Part shown: positions 45,435 through 52,832 of the stretch, piece after piece
Position numbering within the stretch: position 1 is the first letter of the stretch
Layout: each line of letters begins with the position of its first letter
Assembly: GCF_900637855.1 (NCBI RefSeq)
Contig: NZ_LR134440.1
Span: 310,001-374,000 of the forward strand
Direction of reading: 5' to 3'
Source: Neisseria animaloris
GTDB taxonomy: Bacteria > Pseudomonadota > Gammaproteobacteria > Burkholderiales > Neisseriaceae
DNA: 64,000 nt
Made by a program: the position numbers and the translations under genes
The notes under the pieces: generated by a model
Told to the model about the DNA's origin: nothing
The model's input: the letters and a program-made list of their open reading frames with translations, nothing else
Database searches by the model: none

Positions 45435-47324
45435 ATGACGACACAAATCGACACAATTTTCTATAACGGCGAATTTACGACTTTAGACCGCTCCAAGCCG
45501 GTTGCCCAAGCCGTTGCCGTTGCCGACGGAAAATTTGCCGCAGTCGGCAGCAACAGCGAAATTTTAGCGATGGCGGGCGAGAATACCCGCCGCATCGACC
45601 TGCAAGGCCGCAGCGTTTTACCCGGCCTTTTCGACAACCACACCCATATCATCCGCGGCGGCCTCAATTACAACATGGAACTGCGTTGGGACGGCGTACG
45701 TTCGCTGGCCGATGCCATGGCCATGCTCAAAGCACAAGTCGATATTACGCCTGCGCCGCAATGGGTTCGCGTGGTCGGCGGTTTTACCGAGCACCAATTC
45801 ATCGAAAAACGCCTGCCCACTATTGAAGAAATCAATGCGGTTGCGCCCGATACGCCGGTGTTCATCCTGCATTTATACGACCGTGCTTTGCTCAATGCAG
45901 CCGCATTACGCGCCGTCGGCTACACCAAAGACACCCCCGAACCGCCCGGAGGCGAAATCAAACGCGATTCGAAAGGCAACCCCACCGGCCTGTTGCTGGC
46001 CAAACCGAATGCCATGATTCTGTATTCGACTTTGGCAAAAGGCCCCAAACTGCCGTTTGATTACCAAGTCAACTCCACCCGCCATTTCATGCGTGAGCTG
46101 AACCGTTTGGGCGTAACCGGTGTGATTGATGCCGGCGGCGGCTTCCAAAATTATCCCGACGATTACGAAGTGATCCGCAAGCTGGCCGAAGAAAACCAAC
46201 TCACCGTACGCATCGCCTATAACCTCTTCACGCAAAAACCGAAAGAGGAAAAAGAAGACTTCCTCAAATGGACTTCTTCGGTGACCTACAAACAGGGCGA
46301 TGATTATTTCCGCCACAACGGCGCCGGCGAGATGTTGGTATTTTCTGCCGCCGACTTTGAAGATTTCCGCCAGCCCCGCCCCGAGATGCCGCCCGAAATG
46401 GAAGGCGAATTGGAAGAAGTGGTGCGCATTCTGGCGCAAAACAAATGGCCGTGGCGCATGCACGCGACTTATGATGAAACCATTACCCGTGCCTTGGATG
46501 TATTTGAAAAGGTTAACCGCGATATTCCGCTGGAAGGCATCAACTGGTTCTTCGACCATGCCGAAACCGTATCGCAAAAATCCATCGACCGCATTGCCGA
46601 GCTGGGTGGCGGTATTGCCGTGCAGCACCGCATGGCCTATCAAGGCGAATACTTTGCCGAACGCTACGGCACGGCTGCCGCGGCTAACACACCGCCGGTG
46701 AAACGCATTCTCGAAAGCGGCGTGAAAGTGTCGGCCGGTACCGATGCCACCCGTGTGGCTTCTTACAATCCGTGGGTATCCTTGTCTTGGTTGATCAGCG
46801 GCAAAACCGTTGGCGGTATGAAACTCTATCCGCAAGCCAATTTGCTCGACCGCGAAACCGCTTTGCGCATGTGGACGGAAAATGTGGCATGGTTCTCCAA
46901 CGAAGTCGGCAAGCGCGGCCGCATCGAAGTAGGCCATTTGGCCGACATGATGGTGCCGAGCAAAGACTTTTTCAGCGTGCCGGAAGACGAAATCCCGTTC
47001 TTAACCTCGGATCTGACCGTGGTGGGCGGTCGTGTCGTTTACGGCGCAGGCAGCTTCTCTGATTTGGACACCCCGCCGCCGCCTGCCATGCCCGATTGGT
47101 CGCCGGTACACAAATACCGCGGCTACGGCGCATGGGGCGACCCCGAAGGTGCCGGTAAAAACTCGCTCGCACCGCTGCGCCAACAAGCCATCGCTTCATG
47201 CAGTTGCGCCAGCGCGTGCGGTCTGCACGGCCACGATCATGCCCGCGCATGGGCATCGTCGGCACCCGTTTCAGACCTGCAAGGTTTCTTCGGCGCACTC
47301 GGCTGCTCGTGCTGGGCCGTCTGA
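45435..47324 (+). CDS. Amidohydrolase family 3 (YtcJ-like) protein
   Basis: About 629 residues. A metal-dependent hydrolase with a TIM-barrel: HTHIIRGG near residue 75 and HATYDETITRALDVF and HRMAYQGEYF later, giving metal-binding His residues, and a closing beta-sandwich part around VEVGHLADMMVPSKD. YtcJ-type enzymes hydrolyse N-acyl or N-formyl bonds. The C-terminus is odd: ASCSCASACGLHGHDHARAW and ALGCSCWAV, rich in Cys and His, then a stop codon inside a DUS. ATG 45435 has AAGGAG at the right distance; ATG 45432 also possible. It follows xapX without a gap. Confidence 0.87.
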   Translation: MTTQIDTIFYNGEFTTLDRSKPVAQAVAVADGKFAAVGSNSEILAMAGENTRRIDLQGRSVLPGLFDNHTHIIRGGLNYNMELRWDGVRSLADAMAMLKAQVDITPAPQWVRVVGGFTEHQFIEKRLPTIEEINAVAPDTPVFILHLYDRALLNAAALRAVGYTKDTPEPPGGEIKRDSKGNPTGLLLAKPNAMILYSTLAKGPKLPFDYQVNSTRHFMRELNRLGVTGVIDAGGGFQNYPDDYEVIRKLAEENQLTVRIAYNLFTQKPKEEKEDFLKWTSSVTYKQGDDYFRHNGAGEMLVFSAADFEDFRQPRPEMPPEMEGELEEVVRILAQNKWPWRMHATYDETITRALDVFEKVNRDIPLEGINWFFDHAETVSQKSIDRIAELGGGIAVQHRMAYQGEYFAERYGTAAAANTPPVKRILESGVKVSAGTDATRVASYNPWVSLSWLISGKTVGGMKLYPQANLLDRETALRMWTENVAWFSNEVGKRGRIEVGHLADMMVPSKDFFSVPEDEIPFLTSDLTVVGGRVVYGAGSFSDLDTPPPPAMPDWSPVHKYRGYGAWGDPEGAGKNSLAPLRQQAIASCSCASACGLHGHDHARAWASSAPVSDLQGFFGALGCSCWAV

Positions 47325-47334
47325 AAACGCCCGA

Positions 47335-47362
47335 ACGGATACGGATGACTTTCCGTATCCGT
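47335..47362 (+). terminator. Hairpin between the amidohydrolase and second pirin gene
   Basis: ACGGATACGGA and TCCGTATCCGT, perfect 11-bp stem, six-base loop, no U tract. Confidence 0.5.
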
Positions 47363-47484
47363 AACCGCATTTGGCAAACGGCTTATCACCAATCCTTGCT
47401 TGAACGTTGCGCCCCGCAGCACGATAGTCGGTTGGTTATAAGCTGTCGTGCCAACCGGATATAAACACACAAAGGAACCCTGAT

Positions 47485-48384
47485 ATGAACACAGAAAAAC
47501 TTCCTGCCAAAATCAAAGATGTCGGCGGTATTCCTGTTGCCCGCCTGTTGCCGCAGGGCAAACGCCGTACCATCGGCGCATGGTGTTTTCTCGACCATGC
47601 CGGCCCCGCCGAATTCGGTGCGGACGAAGACGGTATGCAGGTAGGCGCGCACCCGCACACCAATCTGCAAACCTTCACTTGGATGCTGGAAGGCGAAGTG
47701 TGGCATCAAGACAGCCTCGGCTACCGCCAACTGATCCGTCCCAAGCAGGTCAACTTGATGACTGCCGGCACGGGCGACACGCGCGGCATCAGCCATACCG
47801 AGCAAACCCCCGAAGGCATCAACACCCTGCATGCCGTTCAATTGTGGATTGCCTTGCCGACCCATCAGGAAATCGAACCCGATTTCCAACACTATCCCGA
47901 ACTGCCCGAATGGCACGAAAACGGTGTCGATTACATCTTAACCACCGGCAGCTACGGCGGCCATACTGCGCCGACCAAACAATTCAGCCCGCTGGTCGGC
48001 GTGGATATCCGTTTTCAGACGGCCCGTACTTTGGAAATACCCGCCCACTCAGGCTGGGAATACGGCATCCTCGTACTCGCCGGCAGCGTAGAAGCCGACG
48101 GCTTACGCGCGACCGCCGATGAAATGATGGTATTCACCAACGGCAATACAGACGGCGTTATCCGCATTCAGGCCGAAGCAGGAACACATATCATGCTGCT
48201 TGGCGGCGAACCTTTGCCGCACCCGACCCTGTTTTGGTGGAATTTCGTAGCTGACAACCCCGATTCGCTCCGCCGTGCCGTTGCCGATTGGAACAGCGGC
48301 CACCCGCGTTTCGGCGATATCGATTTATCCGGCAGCAAACTCAGCCGTCTGCCTTCTCCGGAAGCGCCCGACCATTTGCGCTAA
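47485..48384 (+). CDS. Second pirin-family protein
   Basis: 299 residues, bicupin. The metal site is His56, His58 (AHPHTNLQTF) and His104, Glu106 (ISHTEQ). It is longer than the first pirin and only distantly similar to it. It has an AAAGGAAC ribosome site. Two different pirins in one cluster point to related but distinct roles, for example two isomeric substrates, which is inference. Confidence 0.88.
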   Translation: MNTEKLPAKIKDVGGIPVARLLPQGKRRTIGAWCFLDHAGPAEFGADEDGMQVGAHPHTNLQTFTWMLEGEVWHQDSLGYRQLIRPKQVNLMTAGTGDTRGISHTEQTPEGINTLHAVQLWIALPTHQEIEPDFQHYPELPEWHENGVDYILTTGSYGGHTAPTKQFSPLVGVDIRFQTARTLEIPAHSGWEYGILVLAGSVEADGLRATADEMMVFTNGNTDGVIRIQAEAGTHIMLLGGEPLPHPTLFWWNFVADNPDSLRRAVADWNSGHPRFGDIDLSGSKLSRLPSPEAPDHLR

Positions 48385-48744
48385 CCGGCAAAACCGCACG
48401 GCAGCCTGCTGCCGGAAACCGCAGGATTCAGGCACAACATCCCGCCTCATAAACCGAAGCGGGCCGGTTTGTGCTTTTATCCTTGCACCGCACAAAGCCG
48501 TACAGCTGTGCACACACGATGTTTGTTTTTTCAGACGGCCTCATGGTATCCAAACGGATTGAGCCGAAAAAACACCGCCGCCATACAAACTGATGAGTAG
48601 CTTTAGTGTCGTGCAAACCTGTCTTTTATTTTATTTTTAGTCAGTTGATTCAAAGTGGTTTAACGATATAAACAGCAAGCCGGCAAAGGTCTCAGGCCGT
48701 CTGAACAGCTTTCCCCACATTACGGAACCAAAGGAACAACATAT
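48385..48744. other. Intergenic region before the MFS gene
   Basis: One DUS at about 48530-48541. No supported gene. The promoter of the MFS gene must lie here but no clear pair stands out. Confidence 0.55.
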
Positions 48745-50346
48745 ATGACCCAACACCGTCCGTCTGCCGCCGAAACTTCCGGCAGCAGCTTCGCCCCGTT
48801 ACGGCAAACTTTGTTTGTCGTGTTATGGATAGCCACCATTTTAGGCAACACCGGCAGCTTTATCCGCGATGTTGCCAGCTCGTGGCTGATGACCGATTTA
48901 TCGCCTTCGCCTGCCGCCGTTGCCATGGTGCAAGCCGCCGCCACTCTGCCGGTGTTTCTGCTAGCCATTCCCGCCGGCGTGCTTTCCGATATTCTCGACC
49001 GCCGCAAATTCTTAATCGGCATTCAGATTCTGCTCGCCGGTGTCAGCGCCGGACTGATGCTGCTCTCGGCAAGCGGTATGCAGTCGGTTGCCTCGCTGAT
49101 TGCGCTCACCTTCCTCGGCGGTATCGGTGCCGCACTGATGGGGCCGACTTGGCAGGCCATCGTACCGGAACTGGTTGATAAAAAAGATTTGAAAAACGCC
49201 GTAGCTTTGAACTCTCTCGGCGTAAACATTGCCCGCGCCATCGGCCCCGCACTCGGCGGTTTGATTTTGGCCGGAGCGGGTGCGGCTTTCGCCTACGGTG
49301 CCGACGTATTGAGCTATGTGTTTGTGATCAGCGCATTACTGTGGTGGAAACGCCCTAAAACCCAACGCGACGAGCTTTCCGAACAATTCGGCGGGGCGTT
49401 CCGTGCCGGATTGCGCTATGTGCGTGCCAGCCGCGAGCTGCACATCGTTTTGCTGCGTGCCTTTGTCTTCTTTGCCATCGCCAGCTCGGTTTGGGCTTTG
49501 CTACCTTTGGTGGCACGACAACTTCTCAACGGTAGTGCGGGCTTTTACGGCATCTTGCTGGGTGCGGTAGGCGCGGGCGCGATTCTCGGTGCCGTGATCA
49601 TGCCGCGCTTGCGCAGCCGTTTGAGTGCCGACGGCCTACTGCTTTTGGCCGCAGGCGTAACCGCTGCCGTGATGGCCGTTTTGGCCGCCGCACCGCCCAA
49701 ATGGTTGGCGGTGGTGGTATTGTTGTTGCTCGGCGCGTCGTGGATTACCGCTTTAACCACACTCAACGGCGTGGCACAAAGCATTCTGCCCAACTGGGTG
49801 CGCGGCCGCTCGTTGGCGGTTTACCTCACCGTATTCAACGGCGCCATGACTGCCGGCAGCTTGTTATGGGGCAGCGTTGCCAGCCTTATCGGCATCCCCT
49901 TGACCTTGCTTGCAGGTGCGGTGGCATTGGTGGTTTCCGCATTGGTAGCGCACCGCATCAAACTGCCGCAAGGCGAAAACGACTTAAGCCCGTCTAACCA
50001 TTGGCCCGAACCGCTCACCGTATCTCGCCCTGCCAACGACCGCGGGCCGGTGCTGATTCAAATCGAATACCGCATCCGCCTCGAAGACCGCGAAGCGTTT
50101 ATCCGCGCCATTACCGCGCTTTCGGCCGAACGCCACCGCGACGGAGCCTACCAATGGGGCGTGAGCGAAGACACCGCCGATCCTTCCATGATGCTCGAAT
50201 GGTTCTTGGTCGAATCGTGGGCGGAACACTTGCGCCAGCACAAACGCGTTTCTAAAACCGACGCCAACCTGCAAAACGCAGTAAAACGCTTCCACCAAGG
50301 CGAAACACCGCCGCAAGTGCGTCACTTCGTTTCTTGCGGTAAATAA
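48745..50346 (+). CDS. MFS exporter (MFS_3 type) with a C-terminal ABM-like domain
   Basis: 533 residues. Residues 1-410 form twelve transmembrane helices of the MFS_3 kind (enterobactin-exporter-like), with DILDRRKFLIG as the loop-2 motif and VALNSLGVNIARAIGPALGG. After residue 430 comes a soluble domain of about 95 residues, PVLIQIEYRIRLEDREAFI through WFLVESWAEHLRQHKR, that looks like the antibiotic-biosynthesis-monooxygenase dimeric alpha/beta barrel. The linkage occurs in other MFS_3 members. It probably exports or detoxifies a small organic molecule; the substrate is not known. Confidence 0.85.
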   Translation: MTQHRPSAAETSGSSFAPLRQTLFVVLWIATILGNTGSFIRDVASSWLMTDLSPSPAAVAMVQAAATLPVFLLAIPAGVLSDILDRRKFLIGIQILLAGVSAGLMLLSASGMQSVASLIALTFLGGIGAALMGPTWQAIVPELVDKKDLKNAVALNSLGVNIARAIGPALGGLILAGAGAAFAYGADVLSYVFVISALLWWKRPKTQRDELSEQFGGAFRAGLRYVRASRELHIVLLRAFVFFAIASSVWALLPLVARQLLNGSAGFYGILLGAVGAGAILGAVIMPRLRSRLSADGLLLLAAGVTAAVMAVLAAAPPKWLAVVVLLLLGASWITALTTLNGVAQSILPNWVRGRSLAVYLTVFNGAMTAGSLLWGSVASLIGIPLTLLAGAVALVVSALVAHRIKLPQGENDLSPSNHWPEPLTVSRPANDRGPVLIQIEYRIRLEDREAFIRAITALSAERHRDGAYQWGVSEDTADPSMMLEWFLVESWAEHLRQHKRVSKTDANLQNAVKRFHQGETPPQVRHFVSCGK

Positions 50347-50369
50347 TCAAACCTATTATCTATTCGTTT

Positions 50370-50417
50370 TTTCAGACGGCCTCAAAAGCAATAAAAGGCT
50401 TTCGAGGCCGTCTGAAA
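50370..50417 (+). terminator. DUS-pair terminator after the MFS gene
   Basis: TTTCAGACGGCCTC and GAGGCCGTCTGAAA, with AAAGC/GCTTT further inside. Confidence 0.75.
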
Positions 50418-50449
50418 GCTACATTTGGTAACACGGTAAAGTTTATATA

Positions 50450-50606
50450 TATAGTGGATCAACTTAAATTTTACTACTGCGTTGCTGCGCCTTAGCTCAA
50501 AGAGAACGATTGTGTAAGCCGCTGAAGCGGCAACAGAATCGGTTCCGTACTATTTGTACTGTCTGCGGCTTGCTGCCTTGTATTAAAAATGTGTTGATTA
50601 ACTATA
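50450..50606. mobile_element. Full-length Correia-type element (CREE)
   Basis: 157 bases, the size of full CREEs. Terminal inverted repeats are TATAGTGGATCAAC on the left and TATAGTTAATCAAC (reverse complement of the right end). The inside has the typical CREE pieces CCTTAGCTCAAAGAGAACGA, AATCGGTTCCGTACTATTTG and TACTGTCTGCGGCTT. TA dinucleotides at both edges fit the usual target duplication. These are small non-autonomous elements of Neisseria that often carry promoters and an IHF site; here it lies between two genes, not inside either. Confidence 0.85.
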
Positions 50607-50649
50607 TATCTTGTATCAGAGTGTTGTTTGATTACGGATATAAATATAA

Positions 50650-50689
50650 AAAAAAGAATGCCTGCAACATGTTGCAGGCATTCTTTTTT
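50650..50689 (-). terminator. Strong palindromic terminator of the YceI-family gene
   Basis: 40-base perfect palindrome, half-site AAAAAAGAATGCCTGCAACA, with T-runs at both ends. Not DUS-based. Confidence 0.9.
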
Positions 50690-50704
50690 CGGAATGATTA
50701 ACCG

Positions 50705-51269
50705 TTATTTCTTGCCGGCTTCGATTTGGATGGTCAGTGCGACCTGTTTGGTCATACCGGCATCAACCAGATAATTGATGTCCCATTTGGTGCGGTCGAT
50801 GGTGGTGGTGAAATCGCCGCCGCAAACTTGGGTTTTGAGAATCGGGCTGTCGTAGCAGTTGAATTTTTGTGCTTTGAGCTTAACCGGATGGGTTTTGCCC
50901 AGCATAGTGAGCTTGCCGTCAACCGACAACAGTTTTTTGCCGTTGAAATTAAACTTGGTTGAGGTAAAGCGGATTTCGGGGTATTTGGCCGCATTGAATA
51001 AGTCGGCCGATTTCAGGTGATTGGTAAACTCTTGACTGCCGGTTTGAATGGAGTTCACAGGAATGCTCAAGTCTATCGAACCGGTGCGTTTGGCGGGATC
51101 GAACTCCAGAGTACCGCTCAAATTGTAAAAACCGCCGACGTTGGTGCTGGTATTGAAATGGTCGATACCGAAACGGGCATTGGTGTGATGGCCGTCAATC
51201 TGATAAGTCGCTGCGCCGGCAGTCGTAGCCAATGCGCTTAAAAACACAGCGGAAATGATTTTTTTTCAT
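50705..51269 (-). pseudogene. YceI-family periplasmic protein with a one-base frameshift in the signal peptide
   Basis: The mature part is intact: ATYQIDGHHTNARFGIDHFN, SGTLEFDPAKRTGSIDLSIP, LKSADLFNAAKYPEIRFTS and the end QIEAGKK, a YceI-like lipocalin that binds isoprenoids. The ATG at 51269, well placed behind GGAG, is followed by eight A (51266-51259) and is out of frame with the rest. With seven A it reads MKKIISAVFLSALATTAGAA, a perfect signal peptide. As written, translation from the ATG reads MKKNHFRCVF and leaves the YceI frame. A GTG at 51247 gives the in-frame remainder without a full signal. It may be phase variation, slippage, or a base-call error. Confidence 0.85.
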
Positions 51270-51460
51270 AATGCGCTCCGATTCGCTTGGTGTTGGAAAG
51301 AAATTTTATTGTAACTAAACTTGAAAATGAATCAAGGCATAGTAAATTAAATTATTTTTTCGATATAAGGTATTGCAGCCAAAGAGCAGTAATGCCGTAA
51401 AGGAAAAAAGACGGTTTGCCATATGTTTTCAGGCTGTTTCAAGCTTTCTCAGTTGCAGTT

Positions 51461-52366
51461 TTACCGAAGAAATGGATTAGGCTGGCCGAGTTTACCGCTG
51501 ATGAAATCAATAAAACTGCGAACTTTCGCACTCAAGTATTGGCGGTCGGCATAAGCTGCATAAAGCGGGTGGGAAGGCATCGAATAATCGGGCAGCAGCC
51601 GAACCAGCTTGCCTTTGGCCAAATCGTCGCAAATCAAGCAGTCGGGCCCGTAACCGATACCGCGCCCCGCTAAAATCATCTGATAAACCATTACGCTGTT
51701 GTTACTGGTAAACACCGGCTTGAGGCGCAACTCTTCACTTTCACCGCTTTTAAGATGCCGGAGCGTACGCACCCGCATATCGACATATCCCGGCAAAACG
51801 GCAGGAGAGGCCGCCGCTTGTTCCAAGGTTTCGGGTAGACCGTAACGCTCGATAAAAGTTGCCGAAGCACACAGCAGCATATTGACTGTGCCGAGCCTGC
51901 GTACAATCAGAGACGGAGCAGGTTCATCGGATGCACGCAGCGCAAGATCGAAGCCGTCGCCTACCAAATCTTTGTGACGGTTGTCTAAAACCACTTCCAA
52001 CGTAATATCGGGATACTGTTCGGAATATTCGGTCAACCATTGTGCGAATTGCGAGGAAGCGAACCATACCGGTGCCGTCAACCGCAGCAAACCCTGAGCC
52101 TGTTCCACGCCTGAAGCCGCTTTCTGTGCCGCTTGATCCAACGTATCCAAAGCATAAGCGCATTGGCGGTAGTACTCGGTTCCCGCTTCCGTTAAGCTCA
52201 AACTACGGGTATTGCGCAGCAACAGCTTTGCCCCAATGCTGCTTTCCAAATGGCGCACATGTTTGCTGACCATCGCCGGAGACAAATCCATACGCTCCGC
52301 TGCTTTGGTAAAGCTTCCATTTTCAATAACTTGGCGAAAAACTTTCATGCTTAAAAAAGTATCCAA
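51461..52366 (-). CDS. LysR-family transcriptional regulator
   Basis: 301 residues. N-terminal winged helix: FRQVIENGSFTKAAERMDLSPAMVSKHVRHLESSIGAKLLLR is the LysR HTH, then the effector domain with RLTAPVWFASSQFAQWL and LALRASDEPAPSLIVRRLG, the CrgA/AaeR-like subgroup. It sits at the right end of the accessory block and is transcribed toward the YceI-family gene, 191 bases away. It may control the pirin-amidohydrolase genes or the YceI gene; no binding site is proven. Confidence 0.9.
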   Translation of the reverse strand: MDTFLSMKVFRQVIENGSFTKAAERMDLSPAMVSKHVRHLESSIGAKLLLRNTRSLSLTEAGTEYYRQCAYALDTLDQAAQKAASGVEQAQGLLRLTAPVWFASSQFAQWLTEYSEQYPDITLEVVLDNRHKDLVGDGFDLALRASDEPAPSLIVRRLGTVNMLLCASATFIERYGLPETLEQAAASPAVLPGYVDMRVRTLRHLKSGESEELRLKPVFTSNNSVMVYQMILAGRGIGYGPDCLICDDLAKGKLVRLLPDYSMPSHPLYAAYADRQYLSAKVRSFIDFISGKLGQPNPFLR

Positions 52367-52373
52367 AATTGTT

Positions 52374-52386
52374 CCTTAAGTTAAGG
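52374..52386. promoter_or_regulatory. Small inverted repeat at the LysR gene start
   Basis: CCTTAA-G-TTAAGG just before the start codon of the regulator gene; a possible autoregulation site. Confidence 0.35.
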
Positions 52387-52761
52387 GGTAGGGTGGGGAG
52401 ATTATACAGATTATCGAATTAGAACTTTGCTACTTGATGTTGTTCGGGCTTTCAATCGTTTTTTGTAGAGAACAAGAAGAGTCGTATTGATTTTTATATG
52501 AAAATAATTATTTGAAAATGGTTGTTTTACCGTTGAAGCAGTGAATGTTTTCAGAACATGTGGTAGCAATTTCTTTCTAAATTTCACCGTTAAATCAGAC
52601 GGTATATGGAATCGTGGCATTTAATTCGGTAGGGATGGAATTCAACGCAAACAAACAGCATAAAGCTTGTAAAATTACCGTTTCCCTATGCTGTTGGGGT
52701 CTATTGGATATAAACAATATCTTATTATCTTAAATATTTCTATTGTAATTATTTTTAAAAA
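52387..52761. other. Intergenic region between narG and the LysR gene
   Basis: AT-rich. The frame 52411-52620 (minus) is not convincing. No element recognised apart from the narG terminator to its right. Confidence 0.6.
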
Positions 52762-52795
52762 ATGCCTGTCTGAAAGAGAGCTTTCAGACAGGCAT
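52762..52795. terminator. Terminator of narG made from a foreign-dialect DUS pair
   Basis: ATGCCTGTCTGAAAG and CTTTCAGACAGGCAT form a perfect 15-bp stem with an AGAG loop and A/T tracts on both sides. The core TGCCTGTCTGAA is the TG-wad DUS dialect, not the AG form found elsewhere. Confidence 0.88.
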
Positions 52796-52832
52796 AATTT
52801 TTTATTACTAACTTTTCAGACGGCCTGATGAG

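Noticed and set aside
52411..52620. 69-codon frame between narG and the LysR gene
   Set aside because: Lies in AT-rich non-coding DNA with no ribosome site or domain.
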